Shown piece by piece: positions 43,998 to 55,704 of a stretch of DNA of 64,000 nucleotides. This DNA comes from Meghimatium bilineatum (Eukaryota > Mollusca > Gastropoda > Stylommatophora > Philomycidae). The DNA is taken from positions 47,621,376 to 47,685,375 of the forward strand of contig CM067317.1 in the NCBI GenBank assembly GCA_034231615.1, given 5' to 3'. The notes beneath the pieces were generated by a model, which was not told where the DNA came from, searched no databases, and saw only the letters and a program-made list of their open reading frames with translations. How positions within the stretch are numbered: position 1 is the first letter of the stretch; each line of letters begins with the position of its first letter. The translations under genes and the position numbers were made by a program.

Positions 43998-44449
43998 TTT
44001 CAGTTGATCACTATCTGTACAATACTAAGTTGAATTTTATGCAAACTTTCACATCTTGTTCAAGTCTTTCTGATTAATTTCTGTGTTACGTCTTTCCTTA
44101 GCCCTAATTTTCTTTTCAATCTCAACTCAAGCCTTTAGGGGTATATTCCCTCAGAATGTCATCTTCCGTACCACTGGTTCCATCAAACGGATATTATTTT
44201 ATCAACACAAGTCAGTCAAGCAGATACCGAGGCTCCAAGGAGAATCTCAAGATCCTCATTTTCTTTCTCTTTCTGTCTGGTTGCGAAGACTTACATTTAA
44301 TTTGCGATTTGCCATGAATATCTTTAAAACCCTGGCAAGCTTATATAATTTAACTTTTAGATAATGTCGAAATTGGAGGGGGGGGGGGGCGGAGTTATGG
44401 GTGAAAGATTAGATAAAATGGTCTGCTTAGGTTGAGTTCTTGAAACTAG
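43998..44449. other. No gene recognised; ORF of 93 codons and a G-run
   Basis: The ORF at 44083-44364 begins with a hydrophobic stretch (LRLSLALIFFSISTQAF) that could pass for a signal peptide, but the remainder has no recognisable domain and there is no supporting context. A G-run lies near 44378. Confidence 0.3.
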
Positions 44450-45000
44450 ATGCTGATGTTGAGGATGATGATACAGATGAGGATAGTGATAAGGATGATG
44501 GTGAGGATGACGATAAGGAAGATGATGGATGGTGATGATGATAATACTTATAATGTCGATAATGAGATTGTGATGAGGATAATACTTATAATGTCGATAA
44601 TGAGATTGTGATGATGATAACTATGAGGAGAATGATATCTATGGTGCTGATGGTGACGACGCCGATGGCGAAAATGATGATGATGATTACGAGGATGCTG
44701 ATAACGACAATGATGATAAGGATAATGATGGTTGTTATGATGTTGGTGGCGACAAATATAGCGAGGATGATGTTTATGATAAAGATGACCGTGAGTATAA
44801 CGATAAGGAAGATGACGGAATATGATAATGATCGTACTTATAATGACGATAATGTTGATGATCAGATGACGATTCGGATAACCATGAGGAGAATGATAAT
44901 TATGGTGTTGATGGTGACGACGCCGATGGCGAAAATGATGATGACGATTATGATAAAGATGATGCGATAGAGAATGATGATGAGGAAGATGATTAAAATG
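44450..45000. repeat. GATGAT-rich degenerate simple repeat
   Basis: Imperfect GAT/GAC triplets with internal duplications (GACGACGCCGATGGCGAAAA at about 44655 and 44916; AATACTTATAATGTCGATAA twice). The 203-codon His-rich minus ORF and the Met-rich plus ORF are products of this composition. Confidence 0.9.
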
Positions 45001-45729
45001 AGGAATAGGAAGATGAGCATGCATGGATAGATGGATGTTAAAACTCCTAGGGAGTACCATTCTGTCACTCATGTTCAATATGACAGACTGCAGCTTTACT
45101 TTCCACTCATGGTTATTATTTCTTTGACAGATTTTTACGTCGTGGCTTGCTTTCCCCAACTTCTCAAAGTCACAAATGATTGTTTCAGTCCCTCACAATT
45201 TCGAGATAACAGGGTTCTACCCGATGTACCCGATGACACAAGGAAAATGCACCGTCAAATTAGATGAGACAAGTTCACGAACAGCGTAACATCTCGGACA
45301 AGATAGACGTAGTCGACCCACGTCAAAGTCCCTGCAAATAATCTCCTCGGAAACTGCCACATAAGGACATGTTTTGTATGTAAAGTCTAAGGGTACAGTG
45401 GGTGATAAAGCATCACGGCGTTAAACTGATACACAGTTGTTGCCTGACGACAGATATATAGGCTTCACAGGCTAGGAAAGTTTACCTGAAATAACAAGCA
45501 TACCAAAATCGGCTGTGCTATGCCTACATGGCTCGCATGAAACGGTAGCACAACGTACTTCACGCTCCATTGAAGGAACTACACGAAATTTCATGGTGAT
45601 TATTTGAGAGTGAACGCAGAAGAGGAGGAATAGTGTTTTAGTCCATGTGAAGAATGAAATGTGAAATGTTATGTTCTTAACAGTCTTCTTTCTACCACCG
45701 AGTGAATTTTAAAATCTTGAAAACTCGAG
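45001..45729. other. No gene recognised
   Basis: Ordinary sequence; short ORFs without domains. Confidence 0.45.
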
Positions 45730-45905
45730 GAATTCTGACGTTGTCATGTGACGTATTCTTTCCAGAATGATAAATGTTGTATTTGTACTGTGACGCATTC
45801 TTTTCAGAATGAGAAATTATGTCTTTGTCTTGTGATGCATTCTTTCGAGTTGGAGGAATGCTTCTGTTGACTTGTGGCTTATTCTTTCCAGAACGATGAA
45901 TGCTG
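45730..45905. repeat. Diverged repeat of about 42 bp, 4 copies
   Basis: CATTCTTTCCAGAATGA then AAATG or AATGCT, about 42 bp apart. Confidence 0.8.
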
Positions 45906-46239
45906 CTGTTAGAATGGTTAATAGCCTTCCAGCAGACAGTCAAGGGTCTTCAGCGGGCTTCCTCAAAGTGGTGATCATGATTGGAGCAAACCACCCACTT
46001 AACGACCTTAGCCCCCCTACTGCAGCAGCATACATAACAGGCGGCCACGTTACTTTTCATTGTTCATATTTCAGGCGTCGGCAATACTAGAAACTGAATT
46101 CAACTTTGCACGGTTGCTATTAGTCACCAGCAAATGTCAACCACACAACATTCACTAAACACCCTCAGTGGTAATGAAGGATTCGAAGGGGTTCAAAATA
46201 CGTAGAGGATTGACTTCGCTGTACTTGGTTTCCTATATG
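45906..46239. other. No gene recognised
   Basis: No ORF or repeat of note. Confidence 0.45.
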
Positions 46240-47865
46240 CTCAATATGCTTATCCTCTTAAATAGTTCTCTTATACACTTAGATAGATCTCTTAAATAGT
46301 TCTCTTATCCTATTAGATAGATCTCTTAAATAGTTCTCTTATCCTATTAGATAGATCTCTTAAATAGTTCTCTTATCCTATTAGATAGATCTCTTAAATA
46401 GTTTTCTTATCCTACTAGATAGATCTCTTAAATAGTTCTCTTATCCTATTAGATAGATCTCTTAAATAGTTCTCTTATCCTATTAGATAGATCTCTTAAA
46501 TAGTTCTGTTATCCTCTTAGATAGATCTCTTAAATAGTTCTGTTATCCTATTAGATAGATCTCTTAAATAGTTCTGTTATCCTCTTAGATAGATCTCTTA
46601 AATAGTTCTCTTATCCTCTTAGATAGATCTCTTAAATAGTTCTCTTATCCTATTAGATAGATTTCTTAAATAGTTCTCTTATACTCTTACATAGATCTCT
46701 TACATAGTTCTGTTATCCTCTTAGATAGATCTCGTAAATAGTTCTCTTATCCTCATAGATAGACCTCTTAAATAGTTCTCGTATCCTATTAGATAGATCT
46801 CTTAAATAGTTCTCTTATCCTATTAGATATATCTCTTAAATAGTTCTCTTATCCTATTAGATAGATCTCTTAAATAGTTCTCTTATCCTATTAGATAGAT
46901 CTCTTAAATAGTTCTCGTATCCTATTAGATAGATCTCTTAAATAGTTCTCTTATCCTATTAGATAGATCTCTTAAATAGTTCTCTTATCCTATTAGATAG
47001 ATCTCTTAAATAGTTCTCTTATCCTATTAGATATATCTCTTAAATAGTTCTCTTATCCTCTTAGATAGATCTCTTAAACAGTTCTCTTATCCTCTTAGAT
47101 AGATCTCTTAAATAGTTCTCTTATCCTCTTAGATAGATCTCTTAAACAGTTCTCTTATCCTCTTAGATAGATCTCTTAAATAGTTCTCTTATCCTATTAG
47201 ATAGATCTCTTAAATAGTTCTCTTATCCTCTTAGATAGATCTCTTAAACAGTTCTCTTATCCTCTAAGATATGTCTCTTAAATAGTTCTCTTATCCTATT
47301 AGATAGATCTCTTAAATAGTTCTCTTATCCTCTAAGATATGTCTCTTAAATAGTTCTCTTATTCCCTTAGATAGATCTCTTAAATAGTTCTCTTATCCTC
47401 TAAGATATGTCTCTTAAATAGTTCTCTTATTCCCTTAGATAGATCTCTTAAATAGTTCTCTTATTCTCTTAGATAGATCTCTTAAATAGTTCTCTTATCC
47501 TCTTAGATAGATCTCTTAAACAGTTCTCTTATCCTATTAGATAGATCTCTTAAATAGTTCTCTTATCCTCTTAGATAGATCTCTTAAACAGTTCTCTTAT
47601 CCTCTTAGATAGATCTCTTAAATAGTTCTCTTATCCTATTAGATAGATCTCTTAAATAGTTCTCTTATCCTCTAAGATATGTCTCTTAAATAGTTCTCTT
47701 ATTCTCTTAGATAGATCTCTTAAATAGTTCTCTTATCCTATTAGATTGATCTCTTAATTAGTTCTCTTATCCTCTTAGATAGATCTCTTAAATAGTTCTC
47801 TTATCCTATTAGATAGAGTTCTTAAATAGTTCTCTTATCCTATTAGATAGATCTCTTAAATATGT
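46240..47865. repeat. 34-bp minisatellite, about 48 copies (1.6 kb)
   Basis: Unit TTAGATAGATCTCTTAAATA plus GTTCTCTTATCCTA. Variant types (CCTCTTAG versus CCTATTAG, AAACAG, CTAAGATATGTC, CTGTTATCC) occur in blocks. Confidence 0.97.
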
Positions 47866-47939
47866 AGTAATGAAGGGTTTTTTGGGACTCTGAAATTTGG
47901 AGTGTATATATACATTTGGTATGGTGCATTGGGAATATT

Positions 47940-48160
47940 AATACTGCAGGTAACTGTCGAGGGTGGGCGAAGCAGAGGAGGGAAAATAAAGGCATAGGCA
48001 GACAACATCAAGGAATTGACGGGGCAAGATATTTCCACACTCATCCGCATCGCTGAGGATAGAATTCGCTGGAGGACTCTGTGCGCTGAGGCATCCAATG
48101 TGGTACCCTACGACCCTGAAGGGTTACGGGTTTATTGATTGATTGATTGATTGATTGGGA
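47940..48160 (+). pseudogene. LINE family E, 3' end with TGATTGATTGAT tail
   Basis: Encodes GGRSRGGKIKA, then DNIKELTGQDISTLIRIAED and RIRWRTLCAEASNVVPYDPE GLRVY in one frame (split here), then a stop and (TTGA)n. This is the C-terminus of a non-LTR RT (basic patch, a D-I/W-TG helix, RDR.RWR-like segment, VVP...P tail) plus the simple-repeat tail. Relatives are at 26588-26705 and, antisense, at 50925-51370. It lies about 75 bp downstream of the 34-bp array. Confidence 0.8.
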
Positions 48161-48199
48161 ATATTTTGTGTTAGTTGGTCATCGGATAAGCAATATTGC

Positions 48200-49625
48200 A
48201 TTCCGGACACGTCCATATCCTCCGATATCCAATTGAGTGATCCTCCTTATCCCCAGCACTGATACTTTTAGTTCTATGTCGGTGTACACTTGTTTAAGCC
48301 TGAATTATCGCTTATTTCTAGCAACGCCGCACTTCAAACCACATTCCTTCATTCTGGACATGGAAATGTCATCCACGCTTCATATATTTCATTTGTCCTT
48401 GTTGTTACTCGTCAGGAGTTGAAAATGCCACCGCGATCCATTGCGCTACTTCCTGATCCAGTTGAGTCCAAGACAGGCGATTTTCTCTTTAATTCCCTTG
48501 AATGTCCACAAAAATTAACGTTAATTATTCAATTTCGAGATCTCTAATGCATTAATCCACGGTTCACGTATGTAAACCATTTGTATTTTTCTGATCACAC
48601 TAAATTGAATCACTAAGGATGCAGATATTAGTTGTACTCTATGTGCTAATCCAGTTCCACGGCTTTGGTCACTGCCATAATCTCATAGTCATGCTGCTTG
48701 TAGTTACAGTAAATGCGCCACTCTCCTCTCTGGTAATCTTTGCTACAGATTGAGCAGTGAAGGCCCCATCATTACGAACGCTTCTAACAACAGAACTAAT
48801 GATATTACCTGCATGAAATTATCCGCGATCAATGCCTGCATCTGAAGCTCTACATCGATGAGGCACCACTCATTGCATTGTCTACTCAGGATAATTATTA
48901 CTCGTAAGGAAGTCTGACCATCCAAGGGCACGCTTAAACACTCCGAACCTGGTGTCAGGCCTTCCAACATGCACTTACTTTGTGTGAAATCCTCGTGTGA
49001 TTATCAAAAGTCGAGTAAGAATCGCATGGCTCTTACTGACGTGTCTAAAATACACCCAAGTATGATACGCATCGCCTCATTCTAGATCTTATCTAATTTT
49101 TCAGTCTCTGTCTTTCTGAACGTAAGAACTGTCAATGCATACTCTATCACAGAAACAACTAGGCTCTGATATGGAAGACATGGTAACCTCCGGTGACAAC
49201 AAGCACAAGCCATAACGTTCATCGTACAAAGATCTATGTGTGCCTGTAAAATAATAATATGGTACCATGATCTTAGAAGTTCAGACACCTTTTTTATTTT
49301 AATGCAGCGCAACCCCCCCCCCCCCCTTTAAAATAGTGTATTTTGCCGGTTCTTTCAAGAGTGTCACCGCAAATAGTAACACATTGAGGGGGCATTTTTA
49401 CTATGTGAAATGCGACATATGTCTTTGTTGATTTCACCAATGTCCTACCGCACGGCTCCCTTATGTGGCCACTATAACTCCTAGACTCAACGCACTCGAT
49501 TTCTACTCTACTTATGCACCAGAATGACGTCAGCGTATAGTGTTTTACGAGTCCATGCGATTTGTCGGCCTGTAATTTGTACAGTACACATATTAAATAA
49601 TGCTGGCGACTGAGGTGACCACTGT
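48200..49625 (-). pseudogene. RT-RNase H type non-LTR retrotransposon (family H), decayed
   Basis: Minus strand: SPALFNMC and LYADVILVHK near 49600-49510 (catalytic YADD changed to YADV), then SVIEYALTVL, KLDKIQNEAMRIILGC and TSVRAMRFLL near 49150-49020, a conserved segment downstream of the thumb in LINEs that also carry RNase H. Next, DYEIMAVTKAVEL near 48690 is like the RNase H helix with its catalytic Glu. GLNWIRK-like residues near 48470 recall the later RNase H part. Many stops and frameshifts, with a C-run near 49314. Assignment to the I/Jockey side of the LINE tree is inference. Confidence 0.75.
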
Positions 49626-49744
49626 GAAGGTCTAGGGTTTATGATTACTATTCCTCACATATATGAACAACCTTGTATCTGTTATATAATCGTGGACAGT
49701 GCAGTTCTTTACTCGCCGTGTGTTCTGGTGTTTTGTTTATAAAG

Positions 49745-49780
49745 GACTTTATATTGAAACGTCGATTTGTGTGTGTTTTC
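49745..49780 (-). repeat. Dispersed repeat core, CGACGTTTCG type, inverted
   Basis: GACTTTATATTGAAACGTCG then ATTTGTGTGTG is the reverse complement of the 22370-22400 arrangement, with a shortened middle. Confidence 0.5.
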
Positions 49781-50494
49781 CTGGTCGTGTACAAGGATTT
49801 GCAAAACGTTACTAGCATGTGTATTCAATGTTCACATTAAAGAGAATGAAATAATGCTTCAAGGAATAAAAAACAACAACAAGAAAGTAGATGTTATAAG
49901 GGTGTAGATAAATAATGTGGATTAAATTAAGAAGATAAATGATGGATAAAAGATGACATGTGGACATTTATCATTATATTTTCCCGTTGCAATTTCTTGT
50001 TGCTCGATAGCAAACATTCAAATATGTAAAAATTGAACATGTCACCAGATTGTTTGTTAGTGTCAGTTTACTAGATTTTTGTCTCATTAGAACTCTCTAG
50101 AACAGGCCAAAATCGATATAGACTACCGGTAGAATAATAGGAGAATGTGAAGATGTGTAGAAACATGGTCAAAAAATGCAGAAAAATTCTGGAATAAATG
50201 ATACTGAGACGAGTGGAGTCATCCAATATTTTCAAGAATTTACTTGCCAATGTGGCATATTATCATCACGTATCGTATGTAATGACGGGTATGATCAATT
50301 TTCTCCTGGCATTATCTGTAATTTGGGTGGCTATGTACATAAGATATTATTAGTTTTTTCCTCTTCTTACAGTTCTTCCTGGACAGCTTCTTAGATTTCT
50401 TTTGAGCGGTGTCTTATTATTCTAGTTGTCGCTACATTAAGTCAATTGTGGATTTGGTTACGCAGACCTTTCTGCACAGACCTGAACATAGAAG
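49781..50494. other. No gene recognised
   Basis: AT-rich. A 72-codon ORF at 50176-50394 has no domain. Confidence 0.45.
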
Positions 50495-50735
50495 AAAACT
50501 GGCCTCTCAAACTATAAAAAGCATAATTTAACTATTTCGGACATATACAGAGAAACAAAGGCTTACACATAGATTCATGATTAAGGAAAAAGTTCCAGGA
50601 ATGAGAAAAGAGGCTGGCCAAGACTACAATGGACACATAACATCTAATACCTTCTGAACATGACACTAGAAGACGCTGGATGGCTTGCACAGAACCGATA
50701 GGCTTATAGTTGGGACAACGTTCTATAGATATATA
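50495..50735 (+). pseudogene. LINE RT C-terminal tail (family I)
   Basis: Across two frames: YFGHIQRNKGLHIDSMIKEK-like, VPGMRKRGWPRLQWTHNI and NMTLEDAGWLAQNR. The F/Y-GHI, R-G-P---W and L-DA--LA-NR segments are those of a LINE RT ORF end. Several stops. Confidence 0.75.
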
Positions 50736-50854
50736 GTATTCGGTCAAAAATGCATGAAATATATGGAATTTGCATACAAATAAGATGTGTTTTTTATTCA
50801 AATAATAGAATTTGAATATTTCACAACCAATTCTGAGTCCCGTACATGACACAA

Positions 50855-50915
50855 TCTACGAAATGCAGATAACACAGTCCTCTTAGCAGAAAACAAACAG
50901 GAGCTATCCTATCCT
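50855..50915 (+). pseudogene. Isolated RT palm fragment with damaged catalytic box
   Basis: LRNADNTVLLAENKQEL corresponds to the catalytic strand LRYADDTVLLAE of LINE RT, with YADD changed to NADN. About 60 bp only. Confidence 0.65.
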
Positions 50916-50924
50916 ATGATCCTG

Positions 50925-51370
50925 TAAGCGGTCTGGGTCGTGGGAGTATCACATTTCATGCTTGCGCACACAGAGTCGTACAACGATTTCTATCTTCAAC
51001 GATGCGAATGTATGCGGAAAAATCTTGTCTTGTCCAGTCCATTATGTCTGTCCATGTTTTTATTTGGTTTCCTCTGCCTCTTCCAACTACGATGGTTTCG
51101 TTCAATATTGTTTTTGGTAAGGAATCATGTGACATACATGTCAAAAAAATCCATTTTTTCGTCATTTCACTATTGAAATTAATGTTTCCTGAGAACTTGT
51201 AAACATGTATATTTTTTTTTTTTACATACACATTTGTCTTATTTTCTCTATAGGAGATTTGTGGAGTTCGCCTGTAACATGTGTATTCGAAGGCATTTAG
51301 CTGTCTCTCCATGTCTGCAATTAGTGTCCACCTCTCACAACCATACAGCACCATAAATAGCACTAGTGGG
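50925..51370 (-). pseudogene. LINE family E-like RT C-terminal copy, antisense
   Basis: Minus-strand ORF from about 51363: MLFMVLYGCERWTLIADMER, CYRRTPQISYRENKTN, FSGNINF, then RGNQIKTWTDIMDWTRQDFS, YIRIVEDRNRC and LCAQA. The YGCE.WT and YRR...S/W-REN segments follow the thumb, and the end matches 47940-48160 (QDISTLIRIAEDR and LCAEA). The antisense of a GATAGGATAG tail is at 50912-50922. Palm region absent. Confidence 0.82.
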
Positions 51371-51504
51371 TTATACAGTTATAAACAGGAGCTATAAAGA
51401 CTGAAAGTCCAAGTTAAATTTTTTTTTAAACATAAAACATAGAATATGTATTAGATATTAACATTCAGAAAATAAATACTGTACTTTACAATAAGTACAG
51501 TAAT

Positions 51505-51757
51505 CCATAGCATTTATTAATGCCGTAGGGGTGTGAGATGTTAGCGCTCTCACATTTCATTGGCTCTGAAAATGAGGGCGGTAGCCATCTTCTGTCCCTA
51601 TCAGTCTTTACATCCCGGATAAATACGGTACCATTTAAGGCTGGGTCGACCCGGGAGCCGTTGCGATCTGAAAAACATTTCCCTCTCAACTGGGGACTCA
51701 ACACAGTACTCATATGCGAAGCCAGTGCTTTAACCACTGCGCTACGCGGCTGTATAG
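51505..51757 (-). mobile_element. tRNA-derived SINE, best-preserved copy
   Basis: On the minus strand the head is CCGCGTAGCGCAGTGGTTAA, holding a perfect box A (TAGCGCAGTGG), and about 40 bp on is GTGTTGAGTCCCC (box B-like). The body contains TTTTTCAGATCGCAACGGCT, CCCGGGTCGACCC, GATGGCTACCGCCCTCATTT, and ends ACATCTCACACCCC...GCATTAATAAATG. It matches 34072-34318. Transcription would be by RNA polymerase III; mobilisation needs a partner LINE, not identified. Confidence 0.88.
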
Positions 51758-51804
51758 TGAATTATAGCGAATCACAAAATGCATATTTAAACGCGCAAAA
51801 AAAA

Positions 51805-51945
51805 TAATGTCAATAGATATAACAAAACAACAACCGATAATCAGAATAGATAATACCAAGATAGAGTGTGTGGATAAATTCAAATACTTTGGAGCAAACA
51901 TCAACGGTACAGGAGACTGCATAACAGTAAAAAATTACGAAAAAT
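51805..51945 (+). pseudogene. LINE RT thumb fragment
   Basis: MSIDITKQQPIIRIDNTKIE, then CVDKFKYFGANINGTGDC, the strand pair that follows the catalytic box (usual KFKYLGA.I...G). It abuts the SINE at 51757. Confidence 0.72.
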
Positions 51946-52164
51946 AAATGGGTTTTTGTTGTTGACATGTTTAGAAACTGTTTGAAATTCAAACTATTTA
52001 ATCGGTGTAGAAAAACGCTAGAGCTAACGCACACTTTGATCAATCCCCCCCCCCCTTCCTTGACAACAACTATCAAACTTTACCCCCCCCCCCCATCAAA
52101 AGGGCAGTATTACCAACACACAGTTTATGAATTTACATCTCAAACCTCAACAATATACTACTAA

Positions 52165-52355
52165 ACATATTGTTACATATCATATATCATACTATCTAAT
52201 GTATTGCTATAGCTTACTTATATCATACTATCTAATGTATTGCTATAGCTTACTTATATCATACTATCTAATGTATTGCTATAGCTTACTTATATCATAC
52301 TATCTAATGTATTGCTATAGCTTACTTATATCATACAACTAAATGTATTGAATAC
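52165..52355. repeat. 32-bp minisatellite, about 6 copies
   Basis: Unit CTTATATCATACTATCTAAT plus GTATTGCTATAG. Confidence 0.95.
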
Positions 52356-52499
52356 CTTACTTATATCCTACTACTAAAGTTAGTGCTACAAATCGTATAT
52401 CATGCTGCTAAATTTATTATTACAAATTACGAAAAACAAATCTACTGAATTTATTACTTCAATTATTAACATTTTGCTGCTGTTGCATAACATGCTGTT

Positions 52500-52805
52500 G
52501 AATTTATCTCTCAAAGACAATAAATCTCTTCAAAACACCAAATCTCTCTGACATTAAATCTATCCAAAACACCAAAATCTCTTCAAAACACTATATCTCT
52601 CTGACACCAAATCGCTCCAAAACACCAAATCTCTCTGACACCAGATCTCTCCAAAACACCAAATCTCTCTGACACCAGATATCTCCAAAACACCAAATCT
52701 CTCTGACACCAAATCTCTCCAAAACACCAAATCTCTCTGACACCAAATCTCTCCAAAACACCCAAACTCTCCCAAACCTGAAATCTCTGTAATATCCAAT
52801 CTTCT
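52500..52805. repeat. 34-bp minisatellite with half-length 17-bp units
   Basis: Unit CTCCAAAACACCAAATCTCT plus CTGACACCAAATCT, about 8 copies. The halves CCAAAACACCAAATCTCT and CTGACACCAAATCTCT are themselves related. Confidence 0.93.
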
Positions 52806-52854
52806 CTCCAAGATACCTAAGGGACATTACTCATATATTTAGCCAGTGTCTGCA

Positions 52855-53127
52855 CATGACCGTCCACAATAAAGACCTTCCAAAAGAATATTAATTAGAA
52901 CTACATCCGTGACGCTTTTGATTATTGTTTGGCCTATGGTTGGTCTCCATTTACATAATTGGAATCACATGCCAAAAATAGCCAAGACGACTCAGGAATA
53001 TGCTGAGTATATAAGTATATGCAAGTATATAAATATTCAGGAACTAAAAGCCGAACAATAATAAAAAAAACAGCACTAATGGGATACTAATTAATTATGT
53101 TGGGAGGTCTTCTATACAGTCAGCTGT
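52855..53127. mobile_element. Foldback MITE, full length (CATGACC family)
   Basis: Left: CATGACCGTCCACAATAAAG, ATTAATTAGAACTACATCC, TTTTGATTATTG, TTGGTC. Centre: ATTGGAATCACATGCCAAAA. Right: AAGTATATAAAT, CCGAACAATAATAAAAAAAA, ACTAATTAATTATGTTGGGA, GGTCTTCTATACAGTCAGCT. The two halves are diverged reverse complements. Confidence 0.85.
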
Positions 53128-54127
53128 CGATTTGCACTGCTTGCATTTTGTTCTCTACCAGAAAATCTCTGAAACATCTCGTCTGGTAATATGATTATTT
53201 GTGTGTCTGCTTTACATGAAAACGGAAATTCGGTGCATTAGCAACATGGCCTGTCCAATATGTCTGAGAAATTGTCGATGTGCTATTTTATTGTCTACAT
53301 TAAATACACAAATTCAGCACACACGCACATATACATATATATATATAATCCGAGATAATTGATCACTCTGTATCATGTCATGATATAGAATCTTGATACT
53401 TGATTAGAAACTGGCCTCACAGCACGTTGGGCATTCCCATAAGTCTTCCGCCCTCTGTTCCAACAGCTATCCGACTCGATTTAGTCTAATTCCGCCTAAA
53501 CAGACGTCGACAACAGGGCACAACTCTGGCCCTTGCGACAGGTTTCTTTGTTGTTCTAACCCACCCACGCCGTGCCCGTAACTAGTTCAGACACAACGTC
53601 GGTCTGTCGGAACACTAGTAACTGTTATCGAAGGTTACGACTACGGGGTAGAGGTAGAATCATCTACATTTACCTCCACAGTTTTATATGGATGTAAAAT
53701 TCTGATATAACCAAATTGGACTTACGTTCGTGGTTGAAAGTGGCGTACCTCGCCATAGGAGGTACATTTACTTAATTAAACCATATATATATCATCATCA
53801 TCATCATCAGGTAACATATCCTAAACAGGATGTAGCAGTCTTCACAGACTTTCGAAACTTCTATCTTGAGCCAGTCGTCCTGCTTCTGTTACTGTCATGT
53901 TCAGGTGGACTTAGATATTTTGCGTTTATCTTCTTCTGTGTCTGCCTCTTATTTTTATTTGTATCAGGTTCTTTGACGCGATAGCCAACATACTTCTGAT
54001 TGCTTCATAGCAATCGCCGCTACTGTTGATAAGAGAACCAAGGTATTAAAAACTGGTGACTGTTTAATTGGCTGTTGTTAATAATGTTTAAGAACCTGCT
54101 AGTGGTTTTGCCGCTTGTCACAATCTT
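53128..54127. other. No gene recognised; (CAT)n
   Basis: ATCATCATCATCATCATCA at 53792-53809 and short ORFs without domains. Confidence 0.45.
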
Positions 54128-54305
54128 GGTTTTTTTTCCATTTCTTCTTCAGCGTTCATTCTCAAACTCCCACTGCATCTCGTGTAGCAGGACCATGGTC
54201 CTATTAGATTTCCAGAAGGATGTAGTCCAGAGAATGGAAATGCGTTGTGTCGCCGTTTTATTTGCGCCAATGGCCTGACACATCCTCCGTCGGCGGATTG
54301 TTTCC
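54128..54305 (-). mobile_element. GAA-tailed SINE-like element
   Basis: TTTCTTCTTCAGCGTTCATT, CTCGTGTAGCAGGACCATGG, ATTAGATTTCCAGAAGGATG, GCGCCAATGGCCTGACACAT, CCTCCGTCGGCGG. Nearly the same as 54849-55005. On the minus strand it would start at the CCGCCGA end and finish in GAA repeats. No tRNA boxes seen. Confidence 0.8.
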
Positions 54306-54330
54306 ATTTAGAAATAGGTTTTGTTTATCA

Positions 54331-54600
54331 CTATGTTCTTAAATGGAGTTTATACAGTGTTGGAGATCTGCTTGACTTTGTGCCCAAAAATGTTGTATTC
54401 TCAGCATATCTTAGTTCTGGTATCTCGTGACCTCCGATTTGAGTTCGTCGAATAATTCTCTGTTGGTCATTAATTACATTCCTCGTTATACTCTGCATAA
54501 ATGTTGACGTGATATGGTGATAGGACACATCCTTGTCTGACTCCATTTTCCACGTTGAACCAGTCAGATGTTTTACCATTTACTCTGACGGCTGAATAAA
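54331..54600 (-). pseudogene. LINE RT palm fragment, antisense, catalytic residues lost
   Basis: Minus strand: AVRVNGKTSDWFNVENGVRQ then GCVLSPYHVNIYAE (motif B region), and in another frame IPELRYAENTTFLGTKS (catalytic YADD changed to YAEN). Both catalytic aspartates are altered. Confidence 0.8.
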
Positions 54601-54848
54601 TAAATAAATATATATTACAATATATATATATATATATATAAATAATATGTACGTCATGTATAATTTAGATGCACCAATATCCGTGGTTGAAAACGGCGTG
54701 CCACCACGCACACCACTTGGATGACTAGTGGCGGGAGGGAGCTGTCAGTGCGATACGCACGAACGATTATACGGGAAGCAGACCTATTGACCTTTTAATC
54801 TGAATTGTGTGACGTTACGAAAGCTGAATGAAACTGTGTATTAAGTGT

Positions 54849-55005
54849 ATTCTTCTTCTTCTGCGTTCATTCTCAAACTCCAACTGGATCTAGCTGGATC
54901 ATGGTCCTGCTAGATTTCCAGCAGGATGTAGTCCAGAAAATGGAAATGCGGTGTGTCACCGTTTTATTTGCGCCAATGGCCCGGCACATCCGTCTTCGGC
55001 GGGTA
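54849..55005 (-). mobile_element. GAA-tailed SINE-like element
   Basis: TTCTTCTTCTTCTGCGTTCA, TGGTCCTGCTAGATTTCCAG, GGATGTAGTCCAGAAAATGG, GCGCCAATGGCCCGGCACAT, CCGTCTTCGGCGG. Best-preserved copy of the family. Confidence 0.82.
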
Positions 55006-55144
55006 TTAAGTGTATAATATTTACAATTTGGAATGTGAGTACTTCTCCTTGTATTGAACTCTCTCAGCACCCTTCCTTAGTCTTTTTTAGATGGCCATAA
55101 TACTTTCAGCATTCTTCTATAGAACTACATATTTCTTGTCTATA

Positions 55145-55355
55145 ATTTTATACTGTCTAGTTTATTTTCTACTGTCTAGTTTATTTTCTATTGTCTAGTT
55201 TATTTTCTACTATCTAGTTTATTTTCTACTATTTAGTTTATTTTCTACTGTCTAGTTTATTTTCTACTATCTAGTTTATTTTCTACTATTTAGTTTATTT
55301 TCTACTATCTAGTTTATTTTCTACTATCTAGTTTATTTTCTACTATCTAGTTTAT
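55145..55355. repeat. 19-bp minisatellite, about 11 copies
   Basis: Unit TTTATTTTCTACTATCTAG with T/C variants. Confidence 0.95.
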
Positions 55356-55364
55356 TTAATGTTC

Positions 55365-55595
55365 AAGACTCGCACAGACGTTAGAATCGATGTTATTTAG
55401 CATCTCAGAACTATCCTCCTCTCCTTTATTGACAGGTACATATTACACAACATATTCCTCATTTTTAAGGAATTCTACCTTAGCCTGCCCTATCTGTTTT
55501 TTAATCTCTGTTACATGTTCCATCTGATGCCATCATTCTTCCTAAGTATTTGGAAATGTTGGACCTGTTTGAGTGTTGAGTTATGGCATACTCCC
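55365..55595 (-). pseudogene. LINE family B RT thumb fragment, antisense
   Basis: Minus strand across frames: FKYLGRMMASDGTCN, KKQIGQAKVEFLKMRNMLCN and MYLSIKERRIVLRC, matching FKYLGTTIASDGR, RRRIGQAKTTFRKMKNILCN and MILSLEVGKRVLQC of 2353-2520. It breaks off beside the 19-bp array. Confidence 0.75.
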
Positions 55596-55662
55596 GCTAA
55601 ATACCAATGCTATTCTCGTCGTTGCAGTTTTCCGGGGAGGGGAATCAAGCAGGAACTTAGTG

Positions 55663-55704
<42 letters not shown>

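Noticed and set aside
44083..44364. Secreted small protein with signal-like N-terminus
   Set aside because: Hydrophobic start only; no other support, and AT-rich DNA yields such frames by chance. Kept as a note in the region entry.
44548..45159. 203-codon His-rich minus-strand ORF, possible metal-binding protein
   Set aside because: Translation of a degenerate GAT simple repeat; the opposite frames are open too.
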